From NCBI GenBank assembly GCA_002401055.1, contig NVRZ01000206.1, positions 1-6,186 of the forward strand: a stretch of DNA of 6,186 bases, in the 5' to 3' direction. The position numbers and the translations under genes are program-made. Numbering within the stretch: the first letter of the stretch is position 1; each line of letters opens with the position of its first letter. This document shows, piece by piece, positions 1 to 5,485 of the stretch. The notes below the pieces were generated by a model that ran no database searches, was not told where the DNA came from, and saw nothing but the letters and a program-made list of their open reading frames with translations. The stretch comes from Bacteroidota bacterium (GTDB taxonomy: Bacteria > Bacteroidota > Bacteroidia > NORP154).

Positions 1-1
1 T

Positions 2-88
2 TTTCCTAATCCTATAGGTCTTGCAGCGGGTTTTGATAAGAATGCTCAAGTGCCGGATGCGATGCTCAAAGCGGGATTTGGATTTGTA
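2..88 (+). other. pyrD: Fragment of class 2 dihydroorotate dehydrogenase (pyrD) coding sequence
   Basis: The 29 codons read '[15 protein letters not shown]', then Gln-Val-Pro-Asp-Ala-Met-Leu-Lys-Ala, then 'GFGFV'. This is the well-known N-terminal block of membrane-associated (class 2) PyrD, which oxidises dihydroorotate to orotate in pyrimidine synthesis. The 'GLAAGFDKN' segment lies at the FMN site. In the family 'GFGFV' continues into E-x-G-T-x-T-P-x-P-Q-x-G-N. Here it switches after Val to '[12 protein letters not shown]', and all similarity ends near base 88. The 'VPDAML' variant resembles alphaproteobacterial PyrD as I remember it more than the usual Bacteroidota form. That would suggest a foreign or misassembled piece, but it rests on memory and not on a search. 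Confidence 0.75.
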
Positions 89-481
89 AAGAAGCTAGGA
101 GAAAAGTTTATCTTGGGTTACGGGATGGATGAAGTATTTAGATCCCAAAATATTAAAACTATTAACGTTGTGGTCTTTAATGACATTTTCGGTTCTGGGT
201 ACGACTCAACGATAACCACTACCAATTCAACTGAATTGGGGTTCGGGGGAGGGTTATCAGCGAGTTTAGCTTTTAATCTCAGTAAAAATATTTTAATTGG
301 TACAGAAGCGTCCTATTATTTTATTTACTCAACAACGAAATTGAACGTTGATAGCAAACGATATGATTTTGACGGCTTCAACCCTGTGGTTCTAACCACT
401 ACTACGCTGAACGAAAAAACAAAAGGTGGCGCGTTGTCACTTACCTTGCCTGTTGCTATTTATTTAATTCTACGCTTTTAA
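2..481 (+). CDS. Hybrid open frame: C-terminal part of a small outer-membrane beta-barrel protein behind an unrelated PyrD-like start
   Basis: The frame is open from the window edge to the TAA at 479-481. From about base 89 it reads as the C-terminal ~130 residues of a Bacteroidota outer-membrane barrel. It has alternating polar/hydrophobic strands such as '[12 protein letters not shown]', '[14 protein letters not shown]' and '[17 protein letters not shown]', with Thr/Asn-rich loops between them. It ends on an aromatic residue (Phe), as proteins inserted by the BAM machinery usually do. The signal peptide and N-terminal strands are missing. The first 29 codons instead encode a dihydroorotate dehydrogenase motif, which makes no sense as the front of a barrel. 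A GTG at 50 or an ATG at 62 could be called as a start, but both lie inside the PyrD-like part, so neither is likely to be genuine. The barrel identity is inferred from strand pattern and C-terminus. Its function is unknown, and the true gene probably begins in sequence not present here. Confidence 0.6.
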   Translation, partial: FPNPIGLAAGFDKNAQVPDAMLKAGFGFVKKLGEKFILGYGMDEVFRSQNIKTINVVVFNDIFGSGYDSTITTTNSTELGFGGGLSASLAFNLSKNILIGTEASYYFIYSTTKLNVDSKRYDFDGFNPVVLTTTTLNEKTKGGALSLTLPVAIYLILRF

Positions 482-491
482 AATTAAGAAA

Positions 492-1016
492 ATGAACAAG
501 CTGGCGCTTTTATTGTGTTTGTTGTTCATCGTAATAGTTTCATCTTGCAAAAAGGAAGGCTGCACAGATGAGTCAGCCATCAACTACGATATAGTAGCAA
601 ATAAAGACGATGGCTCTTGTGAATATTGTATACCCGCTGAAGAGGGCAGGGGATCGCTTACTTTTTACCTGATAGATGACATATTCAACAGCCAGTATTA
701 CAACGAGCAAATTCTGAGAATTGACATAACTGGAGTTAGGCGGGTGTACAGCGATGCCTCTTGTGGAGTTTTGACGTGTTATGCGGATTTCACTATCACA
801 AATCTCATTGCTAATAATATTTCATACATCGACTTTTGGCTCTCTATATACCCATCAATTGGTGGATCTTGGTATTATGACCACACGACTAACAGTGGAG
901 CCTCAATTCCCGAGGGAGGACAAATAACGATTAATGACGTCCCAGCCAGTTCATCTTGCGGATCATTGGATTTTGCAAGTGTTAATGACTATCTATATAC
1001 TGTTTCATACAATTGA
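492..1016 (+). CDS. Cys-rich lipoprotein with GCTD…DDGSC segment
   Basis: A predicted 174-residue lipoprotein. An N-terminal Lys is followed by a hydrophobic stretch (about residues 4-17) and a lipobox 'IVSSC' with Cys19 as the acylated residue, so it should be membrane-anchored and face the periplasm or the surface. Residues 24-43 run 'GCTDESAINY' to 'DDGSC', a segment repeated across secreted Bacteroidota proteins, usually just after the signal or between domains. The remainder (about 50-174) is rich in Tyr, Ser and Ile, with beta-type segments and further cysteines at 46, 91, 96 and 156 that could form disulfides. No catalytic motif is visible and the product is otherwise unrecognised. It starts 10 bp after the upstream stop in an A-rich leader (AATTAAGAAA) with no Shine-Dalgarno. 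Co-transcription with the barrel gene is possible, provided that junction is real. Confidence 0.85.
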   Translation: MNKLALLLCLLFIVIVSSCKKEGCTDESAINYDIVANKDDGSCEYCIPAEEGRGSLTFYLIDDIFNSQYYNEQILRIDITGVRRVYSDASCGVLTCYADFTITNLIANNISYIDFWLSIYPSIGGSWYYDHTTNSGASIPEGGQITINDVPASSSCGSLDFASVNDYLYTVSYN

Positions 1017-1101
1017 ATTGATACCGTACAAAGAGAAAAGTAATCCTCTAGATTTTTTGTAACTTTCAAGTCATAAAATAATTCTAGAAAATCAAACCAT
1101 T

Positions 1102-2103
1102 ATGATGAAAAAACTCAATCTGTCTGTAATACTAGCCTTCATTTTCGCCAGTGCAAGTGCACAAATTACACTAACAAGTGCGAATGCTGTTCCTTCCATT
1201 GGTGCCTCATATACCTATGTATCAATGGCAAGCCCAATAGTTGATGTCTCGCCAAGCGGAGCCAATCAAACATGGGACTTCACGTCCATTGCTGGTGTTA
1301 TTACAACCAGTGACTATCTCACTGCATCAAGTGGTCAGTCTCCTGTGTCTTTTTCTTTAGCAACTATAGTAGAGAGTGTAGATACTGGCAAGGCTGAAAA
1401 TTATTATTCAAGCACTACAGCGGAGTATACTTTGCGTGGTCATTACTATCCGGGAGCTCTATTGATAAATTATAGTGACGAAAGGGAACATTTAAAATTT
1501 CCGATGACGTATGATACAGTGTTCTACGAAACTTTTGCTGGAACTGTAGAAAATATACAGGCAGGGCAAACTTTTGACAGATCTGGAACGATTGAAATTA
1601 AGGCGGATGCGTATGGGGCCTTAATACTGCCTACCGGAACAGTTAATGATGTCTTAAGGGTGCGGATCACTTTGGATTATACGGATGAATATCAGGGCAC
1701 ACCAATTGCATTCTACGTAGATACAATTTACTTGTGGTTTGATGGAGTCAATTCAAATTATTTGGCTAGCTGGAGTAAGGGGTATGCAAATTCTACATTG
1801 TTCATTTTTTCAGCTTCATATATGGACAATACCTTACTCAACGTGAATTCTATAGAAACTGCTGTCAATCTTCCTTCATTTTATCCAAATCCTGCAAGTA
1901 GCTATATTCATTTACAAGATGCATCGTGGGTTGAGTCCATTTCTATATATGATGTGACGGGCAAACACATGATAAGCATGAACCTGAACGGAGATAATGA
2001 ACAGGAAGTTAACATTAACGAATTGGATCGAGGAATTTATTATATCCGCTATTACACCAATAATTCTGATAGTTATACCAAGAAGCTAGTGGTTGGGAGG
2101 TAG
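1102..2103 (+). CDS. Secreted protein with C-terminal T9SS type A sorting domain
   Basis: A 333-residue exported protein. Residues 1-20 form a Sec signal peptide ('MMKKLNLSVILAFIFASASA') with cleavage predicted after Ala20, before Gln-Ile. The middle (about 21-250) is an all-beta-looking region with no recognised catalytic motif. Its start, with Thr/Ser-rich strands and 'WDFTSI' at 58-63, resembles the N-terminal part of many uncharacterised Bacteroidota secreted proteins. Residues about 259-333 are a typical T9SS type A sorting domain: 'FYPNPASSYIHL', then 'SIYDVTGKHM', then 'LDRGIYYIRYY', ending in 'KKLVVGR'. In this family the domain directs passage through the outer-membrane translocon and is usually cleaved, with release or attachment to surface lipopolysaccharide. 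ATG codons at 1102 and 1105 are both usable, and the signal peptide is intact either way. An 85-bp gap upstream suggests its own promoter. The passenger's function is unknown. Confidence 0.92.
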   Translation: MMKKLNLSVILAFIFASASAQITLTSANAVPSIGASYTYVSMASPIVDVSPSGANQTWDFTSIAGVITTSDYLTASSGQSPVSFSLATIVESVDTGKAENYYSSTTAEYTLRGHYYPGALLINYSDEREHLKFPMTYDTVFYETFAGTVENIQAGQTFDRSGTIEIKADAYGALILPTGTVNDVLRVRITLDYTDEYQGTPIAFYVDTIYLWFDGVNSNYLASWSKGYANSTLFIFSASYMDNTLLNVNSIETAVNLPSFYPNPASSYIHLQDASWVESISIYDVTGKHMISMNLNGDNEQEVNINELDRGIYYIRYYTNNSDSYTKKLVVGR

Positions 2104-2128
2104 ATTTTCTCCATTGTGCTCTAAAATG

Positions 2129-2166
2129 AGGCTGAACTCCTTATTCAGAACTTAATTCTTTGCTTT
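2129..2166. terminator. Weak hairpin between convergent genes, possible bidirectional terminator
   Basis: The gap between the T9SS protein and the dioxygenase gene is only 63 bp and both genes read into it. It contains a 5-bp inverted repeat, CTGAA at 2132-2136 and TTCAG at 2144-2148, around a 7-nt loop. On the + side a T-rich tract (TTCTTTGCTTTTT) follows, ending at the dioxygenase stop codon. The stem is short and A/T-rich, so this is a position-based guess supported only weakly by structure. Confidence 0.22.
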
Positions 2167-3252
2167 TTATCGCGAAGTAAGAGCAGATGAATTAGCATAA
2201 TCATCCCCGTAATACTTACTTGTAATTTTAGTGTGAAACTCTTCGGCTCTTACAGGAGGGTATTTCGGATTATCCAATCCAGGTAGGACCTCAAGCAATT
2301 CATCTTCCCACACGTACACTGCCATAGGGAAACTGATCCTGGGTGTGTCATAAAGGACAGCATCCTTCGGTTTGCTGACCCTGTGCGTGGTAGAGGGAAG
2401 CCTGTCATTGGTGATTCGTTGCATATAATCGCCGGTATTGATGATAATACTACCTGGAGGCGCATTAACGCGAACCCATTTCATGCTTCCTCTGTGAAGC
2501 GCTTGTAGGCCCTCAATATTGGCAGCTGGAAGTATGGTAAATAAGTCCACGTCTTCATGTCCCAGCATTCTACCACCTTCAAATGACTCATTCTTAGAAA
2601 TAGGGGGATAGTAGTTGAGCCTAAAACCAAAATTGGTTTTGGCAAGTTTGCTATTGTATAAGCTCGAATCAACATTAAGATACCCAAGAATGCTCTGCAT
2701 AAGAGGAGTAAAGAGTTTCTCATGTGCCAATACAAGCTTTCTAAAGGACCTTTCAAATTTTGAGTCGAGCCAATAATCATTCACATTATAATCTGGGTTC
2801 TCACCTAAATCAAATGCCCTTCGGCAGAAAACCCATCCTTCTACCATATCAGGGTGAATGATGGTGGTTTCCTTGATGGGAAAATATCCCTGATTTACCG
2901 AACCATGTCTTTGGGCCCTGAACTTCATCCGTGATTCCAAGGAATAGTCTTCAAATATCTCCCTGGTCAACTCTTCTGCTTCATCGTACAATGCCGTGTC
3001 AACACCGTGATTGGACAAAATAGCGAATCCAATATCCTCTAAGGACTTACCAAAATTTTCTGTGAACCGCTTTGTTCCGGCTTCGCCGCCTTCAGTAAGA
3101 TCCCTAAAATCGCAGGTCGTTATTTGGTAGTCTTCATCAAATTCATCTTTATCTCCTTCCGACAGCCTGTAGCGCTGCAGCTTATTAACCTGATCGTATC
3201 GATTAAAGTCCTGGTTAAAGGCATTTGTGCCATCTTTTAGTTTTGAATCCAT
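2167..3252 (-). CDS. Isopenicillin N synthase-like Fe(II)/2-oxoglutarate-dependent dioxygenase
   Basis: A 361-residue cytosolic oxygenase of the IPNS/2-oxoglutarate dioxygenase superfamily. An N-terminal tail of about 43 charged residues precedes the DIOX_N-type region, with 'DIGFAILSNHGV' at 73-84. The jelly-roll core follows, with 'RLNYYPP' at 211-217. Its facial triad is visible: His232 and Asp234 in 'GHEDVDLFTILPAA', and His290 in 'STTHRVSKP'. Arg305 and Ser307 ('PRISF') form the RxS pair that binds the 2-oxoglutarate carboxylate in this family. 'NTGDYMQRITND' (272-283) is the conserved strand before the distal His. All metal and co-substrate residues are present, so it should be active. 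'HED(V/I)(D/N)L' marks a bacterial subgroup distinct from classical IPNS ('HxDxG'). Substrate and reaction (hydroxylation, desaturation or ring formation) cannot be told; beta-lactam synthesis is not implied. It lies 15 bp after the transporter gene, almost certainly in one transcript. Confidence 0.9.
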   Translation of the reverse strand: MDSKLKDGTNAFNQDFNRYDQVNKLQRYRLSEGDKDEFDEDYQITTCDFRDLTEGGEAGTKRFTENFGKSLEDIGFAILSNHGVDTALYDEAEELTREIFEDYSLESRMKFRAQRHGSVNQGYFPIKETTIIHPDMVEGWVFCRRAFDLGENPDYNVNDYWLDSKFERSFRKLVLAHEKLFTPLMQSILGYLNVDSSLYNSKLAKTNFGFRLNYYPPISKNESFEGGRMLGHEDVDLFTILPAANIEGLQALHRGSMKWVRVNAPPGSIIINTGDYMQRITNDRLPSTTHRVSKPKDAVLYDTPRISFPMAVYVWEDELLEVLPGLDNPKYPPVRAEEFHTKITSKYYGDDYANSSALTSR

Positions 3253-3267
3253 ATGGTTCCGTAAGGT

Positions 3268-4557
3268 TTATAGGCTATCATAAAGATACAATATTAACGT
3301 GCCGACTAATGCGGCGGGAACGATCCATTTAAGCCATTGAAAATACATTTGCTGAAAGAGGTGCTGTTTGCCTGTAAACATTTGAGCCATAACAATTCCT
3401 TTTCCGAGCCCCCAGCAAAGCGCAATGATTGCAAGGCAACTACCCAGCATTTGCATTCCAGAGCCGAAAATGAGATCCAGTGTGGAAATGATCGAAGGAT
3501 TAAATGCAGATGGAATGATGAGTATTGCCTGAGCAATACCTACCAGGATCAGGCACAGCGTAAAGCCTAGTTTGCTATTTTCAAATATCATTCGCACATA
3601 GAGTTGCAATACTGCCAGGCTAGAGAGAAAGGAGACCAATAGTAGAGCTAGTAAAAATAGTGTTCCCAATACGCGCCCATTCGGCATCTGACTAAATATA
3701 TGGGGAATTGTAGAGAAGAGTAGGGTGGGCCCTTGCTCCATATCCAGGTTATACACCAATATGGTGGGAACAATGAATAAAGCAGCCAACAAAGCAGCAA
3801 TTAAATCTCCCAGACTCGTTGAGGCGGCGAGAGAAGGAAGATTTGTGTCGTCCCTAACATAGCTGCCATAGGCAATCATCATCGTCCCCCCTAAGCTAAG
3901 GGTGAAAAATGCCTGACCCATAGCAGCAAATACGTTTTTTGCTGTAAGCGAGGAGAAATTCGGTTGTATGAAATCCATGAGATGCTCTATTGCTCCAGGA
4001 AGATTCAATGCACGATAGAGCAGGTATATCATCACAATTCCAAAAAAAGGGACGATCGCCATGCTTAAACGCTCGATACCTTTGCGCAAACCCATGTATA
4101 TAACACCCAAACAACTGATTAGGAGTATTATAGAAATCAGGTATTGAAGCAGGTGATTGTCCAAGCCAGCTCCATTTCCGGACGTGGGTGTATCAAATCC
4201 ATAGAATCCAGAATGAAATGCAAGGTATCCTATGTTGGCGATGATCAGTAGATAATATGAATTCGCGATAAAAATCGAAGTGGCAATGAAGAATGCGAAA
4301 GGCTTCCCGAATTTAGGGCCGAAGGCTTTGCCAAAGGCTCCAACAGGGCCGCTTCGTGTGAATCTCCCGAGAGCAAACTCGCCAGTGAGGGCAGGGATGG
4401 CAAAGAGAAGAATGAAGATCAGGTATATAAACAAAAAGGCACTTCCACCATATTGCCCCATCATATAAGGAAAACGCCACACGTTTCCCAGGCCAATGGC
4501 TACGCCAATGATAGCCAGTAGTGAACCGATTTTAGAGGAAAAGGTAAGCTTGTTCAT
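3268..4557 (-). CDS. Sodium-dependent transporter, NSS/SNF (LeuT-type) family
   Basis: A 429-residue inner-membrane symporter that should use the sodium gradient to import an amino acid or related amine. The family signature is clear in helix 1: 'GVAIGLGNVWRFPYMMGQYGG' spans 18-38, with Asn25 and Arg28 at the positions of LeuT Asn27 and Arg30. Helix 3 has a Tyr pair (101-102) like the gating/substrate tyrosine of LeuT. The unwound part of helix 6 reads 'FFTLSLGGTMMIAYGSY' (217-233). About eleven hydrophobic helices can be counted (roughly 10-30, 41-62, 87-112, 136-158, 166-186, 208-231, 250-270, 296-320, 328-350, 360-385, 405-427), the eleven-helix form common in bacteria. Asp251 at the start of helix 7 may replace chloride, as acidic residues do in bacterial members, but the alignment there is uncertain. 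Substrate unknown. It is the first gene of a likely operon with the dioxygenase. Confidence 0.93.
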   Translation of the reverse strand: MNKLTFSSKIGSLLAIIGVAIGLGNVWRFPYMMGQYGGSAFLFIYLIFILLFAIPALTGEFALGRFTRSGPVGAFGKAFGPKFGKPFAFFIATSIFIANSYYLLIIANIGYLAFHSGFYGFDTPTSGNGAGLDNHLLQYLISIILLISCLGVIYMGLRKGIERLSMAIVPFFGIVMIYLLYRALNLPGAIEHLMDFIQPNFSSLTAKNVFAAMGQAFFTLSLGGTMMIAYGSYVRDDTNLPSLAASTSLGDLIAALLAALFIVPTILVYNLDMEQGPTLLFSTIPHIFSQMPNGRVLGTLFLLALLLVSFLSSLAVLQLYVRMIFENSKLGFTLCLILVGIAQAILIIPSAFNPSIISTLDLIFGSGMQMLGSCLAIIALCWGLGKGIVMAQMFTGKQHLFQQMYFQWLKWIVPAALVGTLILYLYDSL

Positions 4558-4667
4558 TTGAGGTATAACGCTTAAAACTACTAGTACCTGATTAATAATC
4601 CTAAATAAAATTAGCGTGTTAGTTTGAGCGATTTATGCTTAAATTGTATTTAATTAACGATTGTATT

Positions 4668-4889
4668 ATGCAAAAAATAACCATTATCATAGGTGCAGTA
4701 TTGTTATTCGGAGCAACATCCTGTGTAAAAGAACGCACCTGCACGTGCAACTATTCATATGGGGGCAGCAACACATATACTGAGGATTATTATTTAGGAC
4801 GAATGACGAAGGAGCAGGCCTTAACTAGATGCAGTAGATACGAGACTGCACTTAAAAACTCTGGCTACGAGGCTAATTGCAGTATTTAG
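4668..4889 (+). CDS. Small Cys-rich lipoprotein
   Basis: A 73-residue predicted lipoprotein. The frame is open from an ATG at 4635, but the ATG at 4668 is preferred because it gives a clean signal sequence, 'MQKITIIIGAVLLFGATSC', with Cys19 as the lipid-bearing residue. The mature part is only 55 residues. It starts Val-Lys-Glu-Arg-Thr then Cys-Thr-Cys (25, 27), followed by a Tyr/Gly/Ser-rich stretch, a short charged helix 'TKEQALTRCSRYETALK' with Cys55, and a C-terminal 'NCSI' with Cys71. The CxC…C…C layout would allow two disulfides in the periplasm. Small lipoproteins of this pattern, with 'TCTC' after the lipobox and a late 'A…C…Y…C', are familiar in Bacteroidota but have no assigned function. 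It is transcribed divergently from the transporter across 110 bp. No partner can be inferred from the neighbours. Confidence 0.8.
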   Translation: MQKITIIIGAVLLFGATSCVKERTCTCNYSYGGSNTYTEDYYLGRMTKEQALTRCSRYETALKNSGYEANCSI

Positions 4890-4937
4890 TGCTTAAAGCC
4901 AGCTGCTATTCGTGTTAGTAAAAATTAAGTGTTCACA

Positions 4938-4966
4938 TTGTTTCGGTAATATTCTTTCTTAATTTG
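4938..4966 (+). promoter_or_regulatory. Candidate Bacteroidota-type promoter before the four-helix membrane protein
   Basis: TTG at 4938-4940, an 18-base spacer, then TTAATTTG at 4959-4966. This matches 8 of the 9 defined bases of the Bacteroidota primary sigma consensus TTG-N17-23-TAnnTTTG. It would start transcription near 4972 and leave a leader of roughly 40 nt before the ATG at 5011. The motif is short and the region AT-rich, so a chance match is possible. Confidence 0.38.
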
Positions 4967-5010
4967 GAGTATTCGTAATCCATAGAATTTAAAACCAAAT
5001 AGTGCGTACA

Positions 5011-5412
5011 ATGAAAAAATTTCTGATTGCAACAGTGGCGGGAACTGTTACCATGTTGGTTCTTGCAGGTCTTTTTCACGGAATATTGGTTGGTGATCTC
5101 TTGAAACAATTAATGAGTGAATTTCCAAATTCTCAGCAGCCGCCTCCTATGCTCGCTATTGGGATGGCAGTTCTGATTTCTGGAATTATGGCCCACATGT
5201 ATCCAAAAGGATATGAAGGGGGCTCTCCATTTACTGAAGGATTCAAATTTGGAGCGCCTATTGGGTTGATCATGGTGCTGCCTTTAAATTTAGTACTAGT
5301 GGGTGCATTGGGTGCCGATTCCACGTTCTCTATGTTAGATATTCCGTGGCATTTGATTGAACAAGGCGTTACCGGTGGAGTAATAGGCCTGGTTTACTCG
5401 AAAGTTTCATAG
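5011..5412 (+). CDS. Small four-helix membrane protein of unknown function
   Basis: A 133-residue integral membrane protein that I do not recognise beyond a general likeness to small uncharacterised bacterial membrane proteins. The start is taken at the ATG at 5011 (Met-Lys-Lys-Phe). A GTG nine bases upstream (5002) would add only Met-Arg-Thr and is less likely. Four hydrophobic segments are visible: about 3-28, 47-64, 80-101 and 112-130. A polar, Pro-rich loop (about 35-47, with 'SQQPPP') lies between the first two, and 'MYPKGYEGGSPFTEGFKFG' (63-81) between the second and third. Glycines recur inside the helices (for example 'GGVIGLVY' at 122-129), which suggests close helix packing. There is no conserved acidic or His cluster to suggest transport or catalysis. 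The gene stands alone with its own candidate promoter, 73 bp ahead of the TPR gene. Confidence 0.78.
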   Translation: MKKFLIATVAGTVTMLVLAGLFHGILVGDLLKQLMSEFPNSQQPPPMLAIGMAVLISGIMAHMYPKGYEGGSPFTEGFKFGAPIGLIMVLPLNLVLVGALGADSTFSMLDIPWHLIEQGVTGGVIGLVYSKVS

Positions 5413-5447
5413 CTTGTGTCATATTATCACCAGGTATTCATTCATAG

Positions 5448-5476
5448 TTGCTGAGCTTTAATCATTGATAAGATTG
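5448..5476 (+). promoter_or_regulatory. Candidate Bacteroidota-type promoter before the TPR gene
   Basis: TTG at 5448-5450, an 18-base spacer, then TAAGATTG at 5469-5476. This matches 8 of the 9 defined bases of TTG-N17-23-TAnnTTTG. A start site about 5-8 bases downstream would fall almost on the ATG at 5486, so the message would be leaderless or nearly so. That is the weak point of this call. Confidence 0.32.
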
Positions 5477-5485
5477 ACGTTTGTT

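Noticed and set aside
50..481. Taking the GTG at 50 as the true start of a 143-residue protein
   Set aside because: The GTG falls inside the PyrD-like motif (the Val of 'VPDAML') and the frame stays open to the window edge. The resulting protein has no signal peptide although its body is an outer-membrane barrel.
1060..1067. TAACTTTC as a -7 element for the T9SS gene
   Set aside because: It misses the consensus by one base, but no TTG lies 17-23 bases upstream, so the support is too thin.
1047..1088. Two TCTAGA hexamers flanking the region before the T9SS gene
   Set aside because: The flanking bases do not extend the pairing beyond the hexamers. Two 6-base palindromes in AT-rich DNA are not evidence of an operator.
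2481..2780. Minus-strand open frame of 99 codons inside the dioxygenase gene
   Set aside because: It is a shadow frame of the dioxygenase, whose catalytic residues fix the real reading frame.
4623..4654. Promoter for the small lipoprotein (TTTG at 4623-4626, TATTTAAT at 4647-4654)
   Set aside because: The -33 element is good, but the -7 element matches only three of six defined bases.
4635..4667. Upstream ATG at 4635 as the start of the small lipoprotein
   Set aside because: It would put 11 extra residues, including Asn-Asp-Cys, before an otherwise ideal lipoprotein signal. The ATG at 4668 gives the standard length and lipobox position.
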